DNA of 64,000 nucleotides from assembly GCA_947561585.1 (NCBI GenBank), contig CANNZV010001469.1, positions 173,663 to 237,662 on the forward strand. Reading direction: 5' to 3'. This document shows, piece by piece, positions 27,301 to 34,781 of this stretch. The DNA is from Caprella mutica (lineage: Eukaryota; Arthropoda; Malacostraca; Amphipoda; Caprellidae). Position 1 is the first letter of the stretch, and the number at the start of each line of letters is the position of its first letter. The position numbers were made by a program, and so were the translations under genes. The notes below the pieces were generated by a model. That model did no database searches. It saw only the letters and a list, made by a program, of their open reading frames with translations, and was not told where the DNA came from.

Positions 27301-30300
27301 TAGATCGTAGCTCTCAGCGAAATTTTGGTTTCGAATAATCCTAATTAATAACTATGAGAAAGCTTTTGGCCTATGAAATTCCCTCTTTTTTATTGATATT
27401 TCCACAAAAACTTATATTATGAATTGGTCTACTATGAATATAAACAATAACGCAAGTTGCACCCATGATATAGTAAGCATCAAAGATAATTATTCAAAGA
27501 GGTTGTCTCAGAATATAGAGTAGGAAACAAACACCAATCCTAAGAGTATTGGCAGATATTTCTAATGCCATGTCAGCATTGGGGGAAATAAATTACACTG
27601 AATGAATTTTGTGACACGCTATACTGACGGAAAAGAATGTCATTAAAATATTCTAATGTGTATTATTTCTGTGTCTTAGTTACTCATTTTATAATTAACA
27701 TATTTATTTAACCCCTAATATTATAAATTGAGTTATAATCGAGGAACCCATATAAAATAAACAGATCAATTATGTATTCATCTGCTATGGAGCCACTAAA
27801 ACGTTTTCTCTGATTAGCTTTCAATTATCCATATAAGTAAATATCATTTAAATCACACATTTCAGATAAAACAGTATGTAATATAATACGCAAAACCGCA
27901 CATCTCAAATAAAAAACTAAGCTAATAATACCCAATAAAATAACAGACAATATTGCGACAGAAAATCTATTATCAAAACTTCCTCTGAAGACTCAAAGAA
28001 CCTCGTGAATGCATCTGACACCACTCAAACAGAAAGGAAAGTTCTATCCATAAGTTAAAATTTGATCGGCAGCAACCCCCAAAGGAGGTGAAGGAGAGTA
28101 TGTCGCGACAGAACCATTCACTCTGACGAATTGTTTGTCGTCCATCCAGGTCAAGATAAAGATTGTAACAGTATATCTGTTCTACTTTACTATTAGTACT
28201 TTGTGATAAAAAATTGAAATACGGATGATGATGTGCACTTTTATTCTCGTTAATTAGGTGATAGAAAAGAAATATAATAATATGCAAAAATCAAAAATGT
28301 AACAGAATAGAGAAAATTCAAAATAGATGGGATACAAAAACCCGGTACACTGAAAAGATTCTTCCTAGTCACTACACGGTACATTGAAGAGATTTTTCCT
28401 AGCCACTACACGGTACACTGAAAAGATTCTTCCTAGCCACAACATGGTACACTGAAGAGATTTTTCCTAGCCACTACACGGTACACTGAAGAGATTCTTC
28501 CTAGTCACAACACGGTACACTGAAAAGATTCATCCTAGTCACTACACGGTACACTGAAAGATTCTTCCTAGTCACCACACGGTACACTGAAGAGATTCTT
28601 CCTAGTCACAACACGGTACACTGAAAAGATTCTTCCTAGTCACTACACGGTACACTGAAAAGATTCTTCCTAGCCACTACATGGTACACTGAAAAGATTC
28701 TTCCTAGCCACTACACGGTACACTGAAGAGATTCTTCCAAGCCACTACATGGTACACTGAAAAGATTCTTCCTAGCCACTACATGGTACACTGAAAAAAA
28801 TCCTTCCTAGCCACTACACGGTACACTGAAAGGATTCTTCCTAGCCACTACACGGTACACTGAAAGATTATTTCCTACGTGTTTATGGAAAATTTAATAT
28901 CATATATTACTCTATAGACAATTTGCAAATATATCTTGAAAAAATTATTAAAATATAATCATACATACGAAAATATCATATCAAGATTTTTATGTAATCA
29001 AAATAGTAACTGATAATAACTTTTACCATGATTTAAAAACACATCATTTAACTTTAATTATAATATGTACGATACCAGTTTAATAATTTCATACAATTAA
29101 TTATTAATCATGTGACCTAATATAATATCGTATATAAAGATTTTTATAATTATATATAAAGTGATTCAGAATATATTAAACAGAGCAATCATATAAAACC
29201 AAAAATAGAATTTAAAAAAAATAAAATGGATATCAACAAATTTACGTTCGATCCATTATATTAGTTTGAAAAAATAATTCTAATAATAGGTCCTACTAAT
29301 ATTTATAATATCCTTTTTCATGTTGAATGACACTTTTAGAACAGTATCACAATAATTATTTAGACTCTTCGGCATCTAAAGAAAAAAAGAACCCATAGAA
29401 AACGATTTAGAGGAGTAACTTAATTATATAATATTGAACATACATTATATTATATTTCAATGCATATCAAATAAATTATAAACAGCAAGAAGAAGGTTTC
29501 ATTTATAGAAAAAAATAATAGGATATTGTTATCAAATATATCTGGTTACAGTTTATAAATTAAATCTATTTAAAATATTTCAATCTGTACGCAGGGTCAC
29601 GCAGGATTGTTCGAAATATTTCATTATTTGTATAACTACATATTCCACTACTGGTGATGATTCTTTCATATAATCTTAAAATCATACTCTAAAACGATAA
29701 TATGATAAAATATTCAAAGAACGTTTTGTTAAATACGGCGGAATTATCTCAACGAATTACCATTTGTGAGTTGAAACCTATTAGGAACTCTCCTTCAGAC
29801 TTTATTAACAGTACTGGCTACTCAAAGACGGCAGTCTATCAAGTCATGGCCAAGTTTGATGCGGAGGGAAAAATTGAAAGAATTCGACAGAGTCTCCGGA
29901 AATTTCGATGGCGAACCAAAACTTTTCTACCGAGAGTGAAAATGTCGTTGAAGGCTGAACCACATCAGTCGATGTCACAACTGACCAAATGACGCAATGT
30001 TAGCCAGAGTACCACCATCATCAGAGCAGTCAAAGAAGCTCTTGGGATGAAGTCTTACGTTAAAATACGACGAAACATTTTCACTTACTCTCAATAGCCA
30101 TCAGGGTGACCTAAGCCTTTCAATGATTTCAAGAATAAAGGATATGTTCCTATCATGGCTTCCGAGGTTCCGAATCGTCAACCATAACGAGGATCCCCTG
30201 CCTGCGACACAACACTAACTTCTCTTGTGATTTCTCTGAAAAAATTTGCAGCCATGGCAAGATGATGTCTCCACATTTCATCAAAGCAGGACATAAGATC

Positions 30301-33300
30301 GAAACAGCAGACTATGATTCAGAATGATGACAGAATCAATTGCATAATAGGTTTCATTTGAAATTAAGAGAAAATGTACCTACTAAATGATTGATTCAGT
30401 AAGAACACTCTTTTCAAAATTAATTGTTCGATTCAAATTTAATTTTTAGAATAACATTTAAGCGGCTAAAGCAGAAAATTCGGTCATCGACCAAATTTCA
30501 GACATCTTGAATTCAACCCTTCATCAGAATTGAAACATGGCTTTTGTATATTAGCATTATATAAATAATTTACAAAGGAAACCTACATAAGAAATGGGCT
30601 TGTAGTTTAATTTTAATTAATAATTCATATTAAATAAAGTGAAAGACCGATACCGAAGAGCTGCATAGCCCCCTTTCTTTTCATGTGTATATAGCACCAC
30701 CTCGCAGTGTTTCTTTGTTAAGCCGTCAAGTATTCATAGTGCCTCATACTTCTTTATTAATGGCATACTATATTAGATTTGACGTGAAATTATAACTGTT
30801 AGCATTAGGTAGATCGATATCTATTTGCACTCACGCAACATCGCAACTCTTTACTTTTAATTCAGGAACAGGCAAATTCCGTTAAACATATTTGACACAG
30901 GAAGTTTCTAATTCACATTGCCCTGATTTCAATGAATTTATAATTATTGTATAAATAATATTATACTTAGTTAAAATATGGTGAATTCCTTTCATAATTT
31001 CAACGTGATTGAGTTAAATTCGTCTATCCAATGTTGAAATTAATCCTATAGGCAGATATTTAAAAAAAAGTAACAATAGAATGATAGAATTTTTTTTAAA
31101 AACCACTGAAGAGGTTCGTTACCGATACGAAATAATATATATTGTATCGGTATCGTTTCATATTGATAGATTTTAGGTTTTAAATCAACTGATAGGTCAT
31201 AATTTATAATCCGTATAACTTACCTGAAAAATTCCGGATCTGTTCCTGTGATTACGACAGTCCATCTTGAATCTCGGGTGACGAAACCCGAAGTGACAGC
31301 CTGGAATAGAGATTCGAGAAAACAATCTAAATATTGGGGAAATGATCTTTTTTATATTAATGCATAAATACTGATATATTAAATCAAGCTGAAGCTATAA
31401 AAGTCATATAAATATAGGTTGAATAAATATTAGGTGGAACATACAGGTACAACTTTAACTACGGGCTGTACTTAGGCCTAGTACATATAATTAGGTGATT
31501 CTTTGCGCAAAAAAGTGACTAATGGGATACTATTATGCTAATATATCAGTTCATTTATAATTCCTCTATATTTCATAACTGGACAAAATCATATATATCA
31601 CAAGGAACTTTAATTTTGTATTTTACTGAGGCTGTATTCCTTGAAAACTTCCCTTTTTATTCCAAAATTCAATAAATTTGTAATTCACATATACAGAAAT
31701 TCAATAAAGGTTTTGGGTCCATCAAATAAAAGATAAATTTCAAATAGTTCCCTTTAAATGTTACAGCATAATATAGTAATAAAGTTACAGTTCCTACCTT
31801 ATTGAACAGGTCGTTTGTCTCTCTACCACTGCCAAATAAGACATAGTGGGCGGGAGATGGTCTCATGTTCTTCAAAACTGCAGAACTGTTCTTTCCAAAC
31901 CCGACCAGAACTATAACTCGGACAGACGATCCCTCGACAAGATAATATAACGCTTGGTCCAGTTCTGATACAACCGGGAAAAACGGTGGGAAAATGGTCA
32001 ACATATTATTAGGTATATTGTAATATAATTTTTAATTTTCAAATCACATAGTAGGATAACTTACGAATTATAGGATAAGTTACGAATTATAGGATAAGTT
32101 ACGAATTATAGGATAAGTTACGAATTATATAGGATAAGTTACGAATTATAGGATAAGTTACGAATTATAGGATAAGTTACGAATTATATGATAAGTTACG
32201 AATTATAGGATAAGTTACGAATTATAGGATAAGTTACGAATTATAGGATAAGTTACGAATTATAGGATAAGTTACGAATTATAGGATAAGTTACGAATTA
32301 TAGGATAAGTTACGAATTATAGGATAAGTTACGAATTATAGGATAAGTTACGAATTATAGGATAGTTTTTCATTTTTTGGTCAATCAAGAAAGTATATAA
32401 TTCAATAGGGTGCTTGTTATTTTAATTGGTATCCATGATACTCGTAAGTATCAAGGATACCAATTAAAATTACCAGCTAAAATATAGAAAATAATTCTTA
32501 TATGACCGAAAATTTGGAAATGTCCGATAATTTGTAATTAAAATTCAGCTGAAATATTTTAAGAATATTCTTATATAACAATTAGTTATTTCGAGCTGTT
32601 TTGAAATTAGAGTCTTTTAGATTTGGTCTCACCATCTTCTTCCGAAAATACCAGAGCAGCGTCAGTGGCATTTCTATTTTGCATCAATTCGTCTACCGCA
32701 GCCATGTGTTGGTATATGGAGACCTTCAAGAGGGGAAGCAACATTATTTATAGTTACGTAGTTAAAATGAATTAAAAACATTATGTTGCTCCAATTATAA
32801 TTAGTATTCCGATCTTAGCTATGAAAACGAGTGAAATCAGGTAAATTCTAAAAGGAAATAAAATCACCAAATTTTATTTTTGTATATCATTTCAATAATT
32901 CTTCGCTGGCTGTTATGTACCATAGAAATTAATTTTTTTAATCATAATGCTTCACAAATTTTCGTGTTCCTCTCTAAACTATATTTGGCTTATATGTCAT
33001 TACAAAGATGGAAATATGAATTTTCCAAAATTTATTGGAAATAATCATTTAAATTTTTTATCAATACAAACCTGGCTATGAACGTATGGGATTCCAAAAA
33101 TCTTTGCAGTTTTCATTCCGTAGTTCCATCCACCAGCTGTGATATCGAGAACCAAACTTGTCCCAGTGGCCATTGATGCGCACACTGTTTGAAAAAATAT
33201 TATAATGAAAGAGTAACTTAGGTACAATGAATTATTGGTTACTTCATAACTCATGGCCACTTCATAACTCAGGGACACTGATAGTTTTCTATGATTAAAA

Positions 33301-34781
33301 TCTTGGAGAAAACTACGGTGTTTGAGGGAAAACTAGGATGACATTTTTGAGGTATATCGTTTTCTGTAATTTAAACATAGAAAATACTTCATAACTCAGG
33401 TCCTTCATTACTCGAGTGCTTCATAAGGAAGAACTTCATAACTCAGGAGTTTTATTGTATTCCCTACTGTAAAAATTGAAAACCTATCCCTTAAGCGGAT
33501 ACCATTATTTGGAGGACACTAGATAAACTTTTTTATAAATCTGATAGGATTCAAGTTGTTTCTATGTACTTTAAAATACATTAAATAATAATATTCTAGC
33601 AGAAAGAATCATTCAAAGTAATGTATGCCACATAACGAATTTATATTTTGTAGCTAACAATATAAAATTCTTCGCAAAGGATATTTGACTATGTAGGAAG
33701 CATTAATTAAGGAACAGTGATTCTTGTACAATGTGCATACATATTTTTAAAATAGTTCACCAAACTAATATTGATTAATAAAAAAATTGTCCAACATATG
33801 TCTTGGTCGTTATATGATTAATACTAGGCAATTATTGTCGTTCGATATCTGAAATCTCACATTTATTTTCAGCTGTCGTTTCGTCTTCAATGGATATCAT
33901 CGCCACCTCCAATTCGATGGTCATATCGAGAGCTGCTTGCGCCTCCGTGACTCCATTAGCCAACCAAGTGCCAGCTTCAGCCAGACTTTCATCCACGATA
34001 CCAACTGAAATGAACATTTTGAATGAGAAAAAAAATTAGCATTTTCACAAAAAGATTAGCATTTTCACAAAAAGATTAGCATTTTCAGGAAAAGATTAGC
34101 ATTTTCAGTAAAAGATTAGCATTTTCAGTAAAAGATTAGCATTTTCAGAAAAAGATTAGCATTTTCAGTAAAAGATTAGCATTTTCAGTAAAAGATTAGC
34201 ATTTTCAGTAAAAGATTAGCATTTTCAGAAAAAGATTAGCATTTTTAGTAAAAGATTAGCATTTTCAGTAAAAGATTAGCATTTTCACAAAAAGATTAGC
34301 ATTTTCAGTAAAAGATTAGCATTTTCAGAAAAAGATTAGCATTTTCAGAAAAAGATTAGCATTTTCAGAAAAAGATTAGCATTTTCAGTAAAAGATTAGC
34401 ATTTTCAGTAAAAGATTAGCATTTTCAGTAAAAGATTAGCATTTTCAGAAAAAGATTAGCATTTTCAGTAAAAGATTAGCATTTTCAGTAAAAGATTAGC
34501 ATTTTCACAATAAGATTAGCATTTTCAGTAAAAGATTAGCATTTTCAGAAAAAGATTAACATTTTCAGAAAAAGATTAGCATTTTCAGAAAAAGATTAGA
34601 ATTTTCATAAAAGATTAGCATTTTCAGAAAAAGATTAGCATTTTCAGTAAAAGATTAGAATTTTCATAAAAGATTAGCATTTATGACTTTCATTTTATCT
34701 TTATGTCAAATACTCACCTATTTTAAGCTGGGCGACCGCTCGAGCAATGAAGACGAATAGTAGCAGAAACCGAAACTTCAT
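9131..34781 (-). CDS. Ir25a: Ionotropic receptor 25a (IR25a), complete split gene, 20 coding exon positions
   Basis: IR25a is the most conserved ionotropic receptor of protostomes. It is a plasma-membrane cation-channel subunit of the iGluR superfamily that acts as co-receptor with tuning IRs in chemo-, thermo- and hygrosensory neurons. Twenty coding exons join without any phase conflict into 848 residues. Features in order: signal peptide 1-17, amino-terminal domain to about 360, S1 (about 363-470) with APLTMTSEREEVIDF and the glutamate-type Arg452, M1 (about 491-510), pore loop FWFALTSFTPQGGG (Gln548), M3 with TANLAAFLTVERM, S2 with Asp695 in AFIHD and a Cys707/Cys764 pair, and M4 (about 781-803). 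LDRYSPYSAQNN and FAEQPYA are IR25a signatures as I know the family. Length is somewhat below the insect proteins (about 900-950, from memory). Position 15 has two alternative exons. Exon parts are listed separately. Confidence 0.95.
10148..10395. repeat. diverged tandem repeat with ATGACCTTGACC motif (Ir25a intron 19)
   Basis: Three imperfect units begin TAAATGACCTTGACC or close variants. At least two end with CAATTTGxTTxxATACTTTTTxxAGTTAT, at about 70-110 bp spacing. Units of this type occur widely in invertebrate genomes as I recall. There is no open frame of note. Confidence 0.6.
10630..10751 (-). CDS. Ir25a: Ir25a exon 19 (S2 end, second disulfide Cys)
   Basis: Acceptor GTTTTACAG, 122 nt, phase 2 in, phase 1 out, donor GTTAGT. 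It encodes ILELQKERYFESLLAKFWNS, then SAKGDCPNNDDSEGITLQSL. Cys764 in 'GDCP' is the partner of Cys707. Confidence 0.95.
10855..11745. repeat. diverged direct duplication inside Ir25a intron 18
   Basis: Segment 10855-11250 matches 11375-11745 in order and orientation. Shared blocks include AATTATCCTA, GTGTCTTAGTAC, GAATAGTxAACxGC, TTTTGATGTATTC, TTACxTAAAATG and ATATCCAATA..CGAAGCCT. Between the copies lies a CTTAGTCTAG 10-bp repeat (11253-11307, about five units), and a T-rich run at 11038-11093 interrupts the first copy. Confidence 0.75.
11253..11307. repeat. 10-bp tandem repeat CTTAGTCTAG
   Basis: Five to six near-perfect units (one CTTAGTCTAA variant) lie exactly between the two copies of the larger duplication. 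Confidence 0.85.
11746..13054. other. intronic AT-rich DNA (Ir25a intron 18)
   Basis: No exon or element is recognised. The opposing small open frames at 12571-12783 and 12716-12922 have no family motif and no convincing splice borders. Confidence 0.4.
13055..13275. repeat. dispersed repeat 'CACTATAGAGG' family, copy 1
   Basis: It has inverted blocks (TATAGTGAATGCAGTG...AGTAAGTAGCCTCTATAG and CACTATAAAGGCTACTTCCT...CATTCACTATACAGGA) around AGAAAACTGATGGCCATTT. The same blocks recur at 46105-46495 and 51685-51880. The hairpin layout suggests a non-autonomous element. Confidence 0.6.
14145..14258 (-). CDS. Ir25a: Ir25a exon 18 (S2 lobe, first disulfide Cys)
   Basis: Acceptor TCTTCCAG, 114 nt, phase 2 in and out, donor GTGAGT. 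It encodes YEIYQDCFLLEVGEPFAEQP then YAIAVQQGSYLQEEISR. Cys707 pairs in the family with a cysteine in the next exon. Confidence 0.95.
15004..15059 (-). CDS. Ir25a: Ir25a exon 17 (micro-exon with the ligand-binding acid)
   Basis: 56 nt, phase 0 in, phase 2 out, acceptor AATTTCAG, donor GTAATA. It encodes VLENTDGELAFIHDAAEI. Asp695 in 'FIHD' corresponds to the acidic residue of S2 that binds the ligand amino group in iGluRs. It is too short for ordinary frame searches. Confidence 0.93.
16195..16425 (+). repeat. dispersed repeat family, copy 2 (pair of 6490-6715)
   Basis: Same orientation and landmark order as 6490-6715. Here it lies within the intron between exons 16 and 17 of Ir25a, the other copy lies outside the gene. 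Confidence 0.65.
16724..16871 (-). CDS. Ir25a: Ir25a exon 16 (S2 lobe)
   Basis: Acceptor TTTTGTAG, 148 nt, phase 2 in (completing Arg after either 15a or 15b), phase 0 out, donor GTACGG. It encodes VWKELTLNSTTDQSKYRVWD, YPIKEQYTHILQIIDSTGPV and ends ADAFKM. 'WDYPIKEQY' is a strong IR25a match. Confidence 0.95.
17318..17485. repeat. minisatellite, 15-bp unit, about 11 copies
   Basis: A perfect array of TTATTAGAATAATTT in the intron between exons 15b and 16. On the transcribed strand each unit has CTAAT and no AG dinucleotide. Uninterrupted open frames on both strands (17278-17493) result from the unit length being a multiple of 3. Confidence 0.95.
18393..18514 (-). CDS. Ir25a: Ir25a exon 15b (alternative S2 exon)
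   Basis: Acceptor CAATACCAAG, 122 nt, phase 0 in, phase 2 out, donor GTACAA. It encodes SPVQSLEALARQAKIKFTTT, then KDSSIYEYFFNMATAEDELF and a split Arg codon (AG plus A from exon 16). It has the same length and phases as 15a, 24 of 41 residues are identical, and there is no stop or frameshift. Including both exons would shift the frame, so each mature mRNA should carry one. Confidence 0.92.
18572..18832 (+). repeat. dispersed repeat, inverted partner of 52168-52410
   Basis: It begins TTTCGGAACCAAAGGCCAT and includes TAGAAAAGCTACTCCGTGAATGCAGTCACTTACC (written here in short: GAAAAGCTACT, GTGAATGCAGTCACTTAC) and GACACAAGCACTGGTG. The minus strand of 52168-52410 carries the same blocks. It is less AT-rich than its surroundings and looks like the relic of a once-coding mobile element, but stops interrupt all frames and no protein family is recognised. 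Confidence 0.65.
19928..20049 (-). CDS. Ir25a: Ir25a exon 15a (alternative S2 exon)
   Basis: Acceptor GATGAATTAG, 122 nt, phase 0 in, phase 2 out, donor GTATAT. It encodes TPVSSLEELAGQSKINYTVV, then KSSAILNYFKNMAGAEEELY and a split Arg codon (CG plus A from exon 16). It matches the IR25a segment just after M3, aligned with 'YGTLDSGSTKEFF' of GluA2, which contacts the ligand. It duplicates exon 15b. Both donor and acceptor are weak, as often seen for regulated exons. Confidence 0.92.
20329..20436 (-). CDS. Ir25a: Ir25a exon 14 (M3 gate helix)
   Basis: 108 nt, phase 0 in and out, acceptor TTTTCGGAAG, donor GTAACA. It encodes SGRILVAAYWLFVVLMLATF then TANLAAFLTVERMQ. The SYTANLAAF gating motif of iGluRs reads TFTANLAAF here. 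Confidence 0.97.
20547..20701 (-). CDS. Ir25a: Ir25a exon 13 (M1 end and pore loop)
   Basis: Acceptor CATTCGCAG, 155 nt, phase 1 in, phase 0 out, donor GTGAGT. It encodes GIMLWLLDRYSPYSAQNNSE, a stretch with Cys529, and the pore loop SFWFALTSFTPQGGGEAPK. This is the most diagnostic IR25a exon. The following intron is only 110 bp. Confidence 0.97.
20702..22954. other. Ir25a intron 12, no internal feature recognised
   Basis: AT-rich intron without a repeat array or a recognisable element. The minus-strand open frame at 21835-22026 has no flanking splice sites that would keep phase 1 of the gene. Confidence 0.5.
22955..23053 (-). CDS. Ir25a: Ir25a exon 12 (S1-M1 linker and start of M1)
   Basis: Acceptor TTTATTTCAG, 99 nt, phase 1 in and out, donor GTAATT. 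It encodes a charged linker VIRKRERKEHLFKFLKVLKV, then EVWFSIIAALVIT, the first half of M1. Confidence 0.94.
23537..23636 (-). CDS. Ir25a: Ir25a exon 11 (S1 ligand-binding Arg)
   Basis: Acceptor TTTTACAG, 100 nt, phase 0 in, phase 1 out, donor GTGAGA. It encodes MTDLVVAPLTMTSEREEVID then FVAPYFDQSGISI. Arg452 in 'TSERE' is the position that binds the ligand alpha-carboxylate in iGluRs, and it is kept here. Confidence 0.95.
23637..24954. other. Ir25a intron 10, no internal feature recognised
   Basis: A low-complexity A/T-rich intron. I saw no second copy of exon 10 or 11 in it. Confidence 0.5.
24955..25155 (-). CDS. Ir25a: Ir25a exon 10 (S1 lobe)
   Basis: 201 nt, phase 0 in and out. The acceptor is CCGCAG and the donor GTGCGT. 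It starts SRPWFYKDPNPGD, continuing the strand of exon 9 (compare 'EPPFVM' in other iGluRs), then has GYSGYCVELALRLSQMMEF and KNGTWNGLVADLANG. The frame stays open upstream to 25317, but only this AG keeps phase and alignment. Confidence 0.93.
25502..25699 (-). CDS. Ir25a: Ir25a exon 9 (linker into S1)
   Basis: Acceptor AAATTCAG, 198 nt, phase 0 in and out, donor GTAGAT. Residues 305-370: EVAKWPKMGWNEEKMQMMPS opens it, 'IGDWTTQRGIQL' is the family's 'G.W....GL' block, and 'KRFFKIGSIQ' is the first strand of S1. Confidence 0.93.
26142..26288 (-). CDS. Ir25a: Ir25a exon 8 (amino-terminal domain)
   Basis: 147 nt, phase 0 in and out. It encodes IPRDLIINSVKTVAAALKSS, then QQNIAADCKNIETAEPANVA and ends PFITALQS. 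The acceptor is GACAATAG. The donor is GTAACC, weaker than most in this gene, but phase and codon use support it. A plus-strand open frame over the same bases is a shadow. Confidence 0.88.
26575..26755. repeat. short minisatellite, about 26-bp unit, about 7 copies (Ir25a intron 7)
   Basis: Imperfect units of AAAATCTGTTGATTAGAAAT plus CAGTTC. Read on the transcribed strand, each unit contains CTAAT and AACAG, resembling a branch point and acceptor. Confidence 0.85.
26830..26938 (-). CDS. Ir25a: Ir25a exon 7 (amino-terminal domain)
   Basis: Acceptor TTGTTGCAG, 109 nt, phase 2 in, phase 0 out, donor GTGAGT. It encodes GDAIPAATTVTLMSPANQVC then CTVMAKTDDCECSGVV, with a cysteine-rich C-C...C-x-C pattern. 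The intron before it (26939-31223, 4.3 kb) is the longest in the gene and carries a minisatellite and a transposase relic. Confidence 0.92.
27007..28342. other. first part of Ir25a intron 6 next to exon 7, no gene supported
   Basis: Mostly AT-rich. A less AT-rich patch at 28044-28185 has an open minus-strand frame but does not fit the phases of the gene (see rejected items). Confidence 0.4.
28343..28876. repeat. minisatellite, 34-bp unit, about 16 copies (Ir25a intron 6)
   Basis: Units contain GGTACACTGAAAAGATTCTT followed by CCTAGCCACTACAC, with AAGA/GAGA and CTACA/CAACA variants. On the transcribed strand each unit reads AATCTTTTCAGTG, close to a 3' splice site. Confidence 0.95.
29702..30345 (+). 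pseudogene. Tc1/mariner-like transposase relic (in Ir25a intron 6, opposite strand)
   Basis: The frame from 29702 to a TGA at 29987-29989 encodes a homeodomain-like helix-turn-helix: 'LSQRITICELKPIRNSPSDF', 'GYSKTAVYQVMAKFDAEGKI' and a basic stretch. After the TGA the same frame continues 'NVSQSTTIIRAVKEALGMKS' and 'YVKIRRNIF', typical of the second DNA-binding motif, to a TAG near 30096. A later segment (about 30240-30330) reads 'GKMMSPHFIKAGHKIETADY', the 'MPPHFF..G' block of the catalytic domain. In-frame stops and the loss of most catalytic sequence between these blocks show a dead copy. I saw no clear terminal inverted repeats. Confidence 0.75.
31224..31300 (-). CDS. Ir25a: Ir25a exon 6 (amino-terminal domain)
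   Basis: Acceptor TATTCCAG, 77 nt, phase 0 in, phase 2 out, donor GTAAGT. It encodes AVTSGFVTRDSRWTVVITGT then DPEFF. 'SRWTVVITG' corresponds to the 'RW.LVFTD' strand found in IR25a proteins as I know them. Confidence 0.92.
31798..31964 (-). CDS. Ir25a: Ir25a exon 5 (amino-terminal domain)
   Basis: Acceptor TTGTATCAG, 167 nt, phase 1 in, phase 0 out, donor GTAGGA. It encodes LDQALYYLVEGSSVRVIVLV, then GFGKNSSAVLKNMRPSPAHY and ends NDLFNK. The pattern 'RVIVLVG' followed by 'HYVLFG' matches two core strands of the domain. Confidence 0.92.
32053..32362. repeat. minisatellite, 19-bp unit, about 16 copies (Ir25a intron 4)
   Basis: A nearly perfect array of GGATAAGTTACGAATTATA. Just beside it (32413-32470) is a hairpin with arms TTTTAATTGGTATCC and its complement. 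Confidence 0.95.
32633..32723 (-). CDS. Ir25a: Ir25a exon 4 (amino-terminal domain)
   Basis: 91 nt, phase 0 in, phase 1 out, donor GTGAGA. It encodes VSIYQHMAAVDELMQNRNAT then DAALVFSEED. The acceptor (TGAAG) has a weak pyrimidine tract but phase and sequence continuity fit. Confidence 0.88.
33072..33184 (-). CDS. Ir25a: Ir25a exon 3 (amino-terminal domain)
   Basis: Acceptor TTTTTTCAAACAG, 113 nt, phase 1 in, phase 0 out, donor GTTTGT. It encodes CASMATGTSLVLDITAGGWN and then a segment ending GIPYVHSQ, typical of the domain's 'LDITAG...IPYV' strand-helix-strand. Confidence 0.9.
33861..34004 (-). CDS. Ir25a: Ir25a exon 2 (amino-terminal domain)
   Basis: Acceptor TTTCAG, 144 nt, phase 1 in and phase 1 out, donor GTGAGA. 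It encodes residues 22-69, beginning VGIVDESLAEAGTWLANGV, the first strand and helix of the periplasmic-binding-protein-like amino-terminal domain. Reading past the donor reaches a stop 10 codons later, which supports the splice. Confidence 0.9.
34031..34680. repeat. minisatellite, 20-bp unit, about 32 copies (fills Ir25a intron 1)
   Basis: Unit AAAAGATTAGCATTTTCAGT with GAAAAA, ACAAAA and GTAAAA variants. It covers about 650 of the 713 bases of intron 1, leaving some 26 bases at the acceptor and 37 at the donor. The transcribed strand contains CTAAT in every unit and no AG. Confidence 0.95.
34718..34781 (-). CDS. Ir25a: Ir25a exon 1 (start codon and signal peptide)
   Basis: ATG at 34781-34779 opens MKFRFLLLFVFIARAVAQLK, a compact secretory signal with a hydrophobic core and an A-V-A site before Gln18. 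The exon ends in ...AAAATAG followed by the strong donor GTGAGTA, phase 1. Any 5' UTR upstream is not resolved. Confidence 0.9.

Noticed and set aside
28044..28185. Open minus-strand segment reading ...ILTWMDDKQFVRVNGSV... in Ir25a intron 6, faintly like a Cys-loop receptor strand
   Set aside because: An acceptor (AACAG) with the right phase exists, but the only fair donor leaves phase 0, whereas exon 7 needs phase 2. The frame ends in a stop, and the similarity is limited to a few residues.
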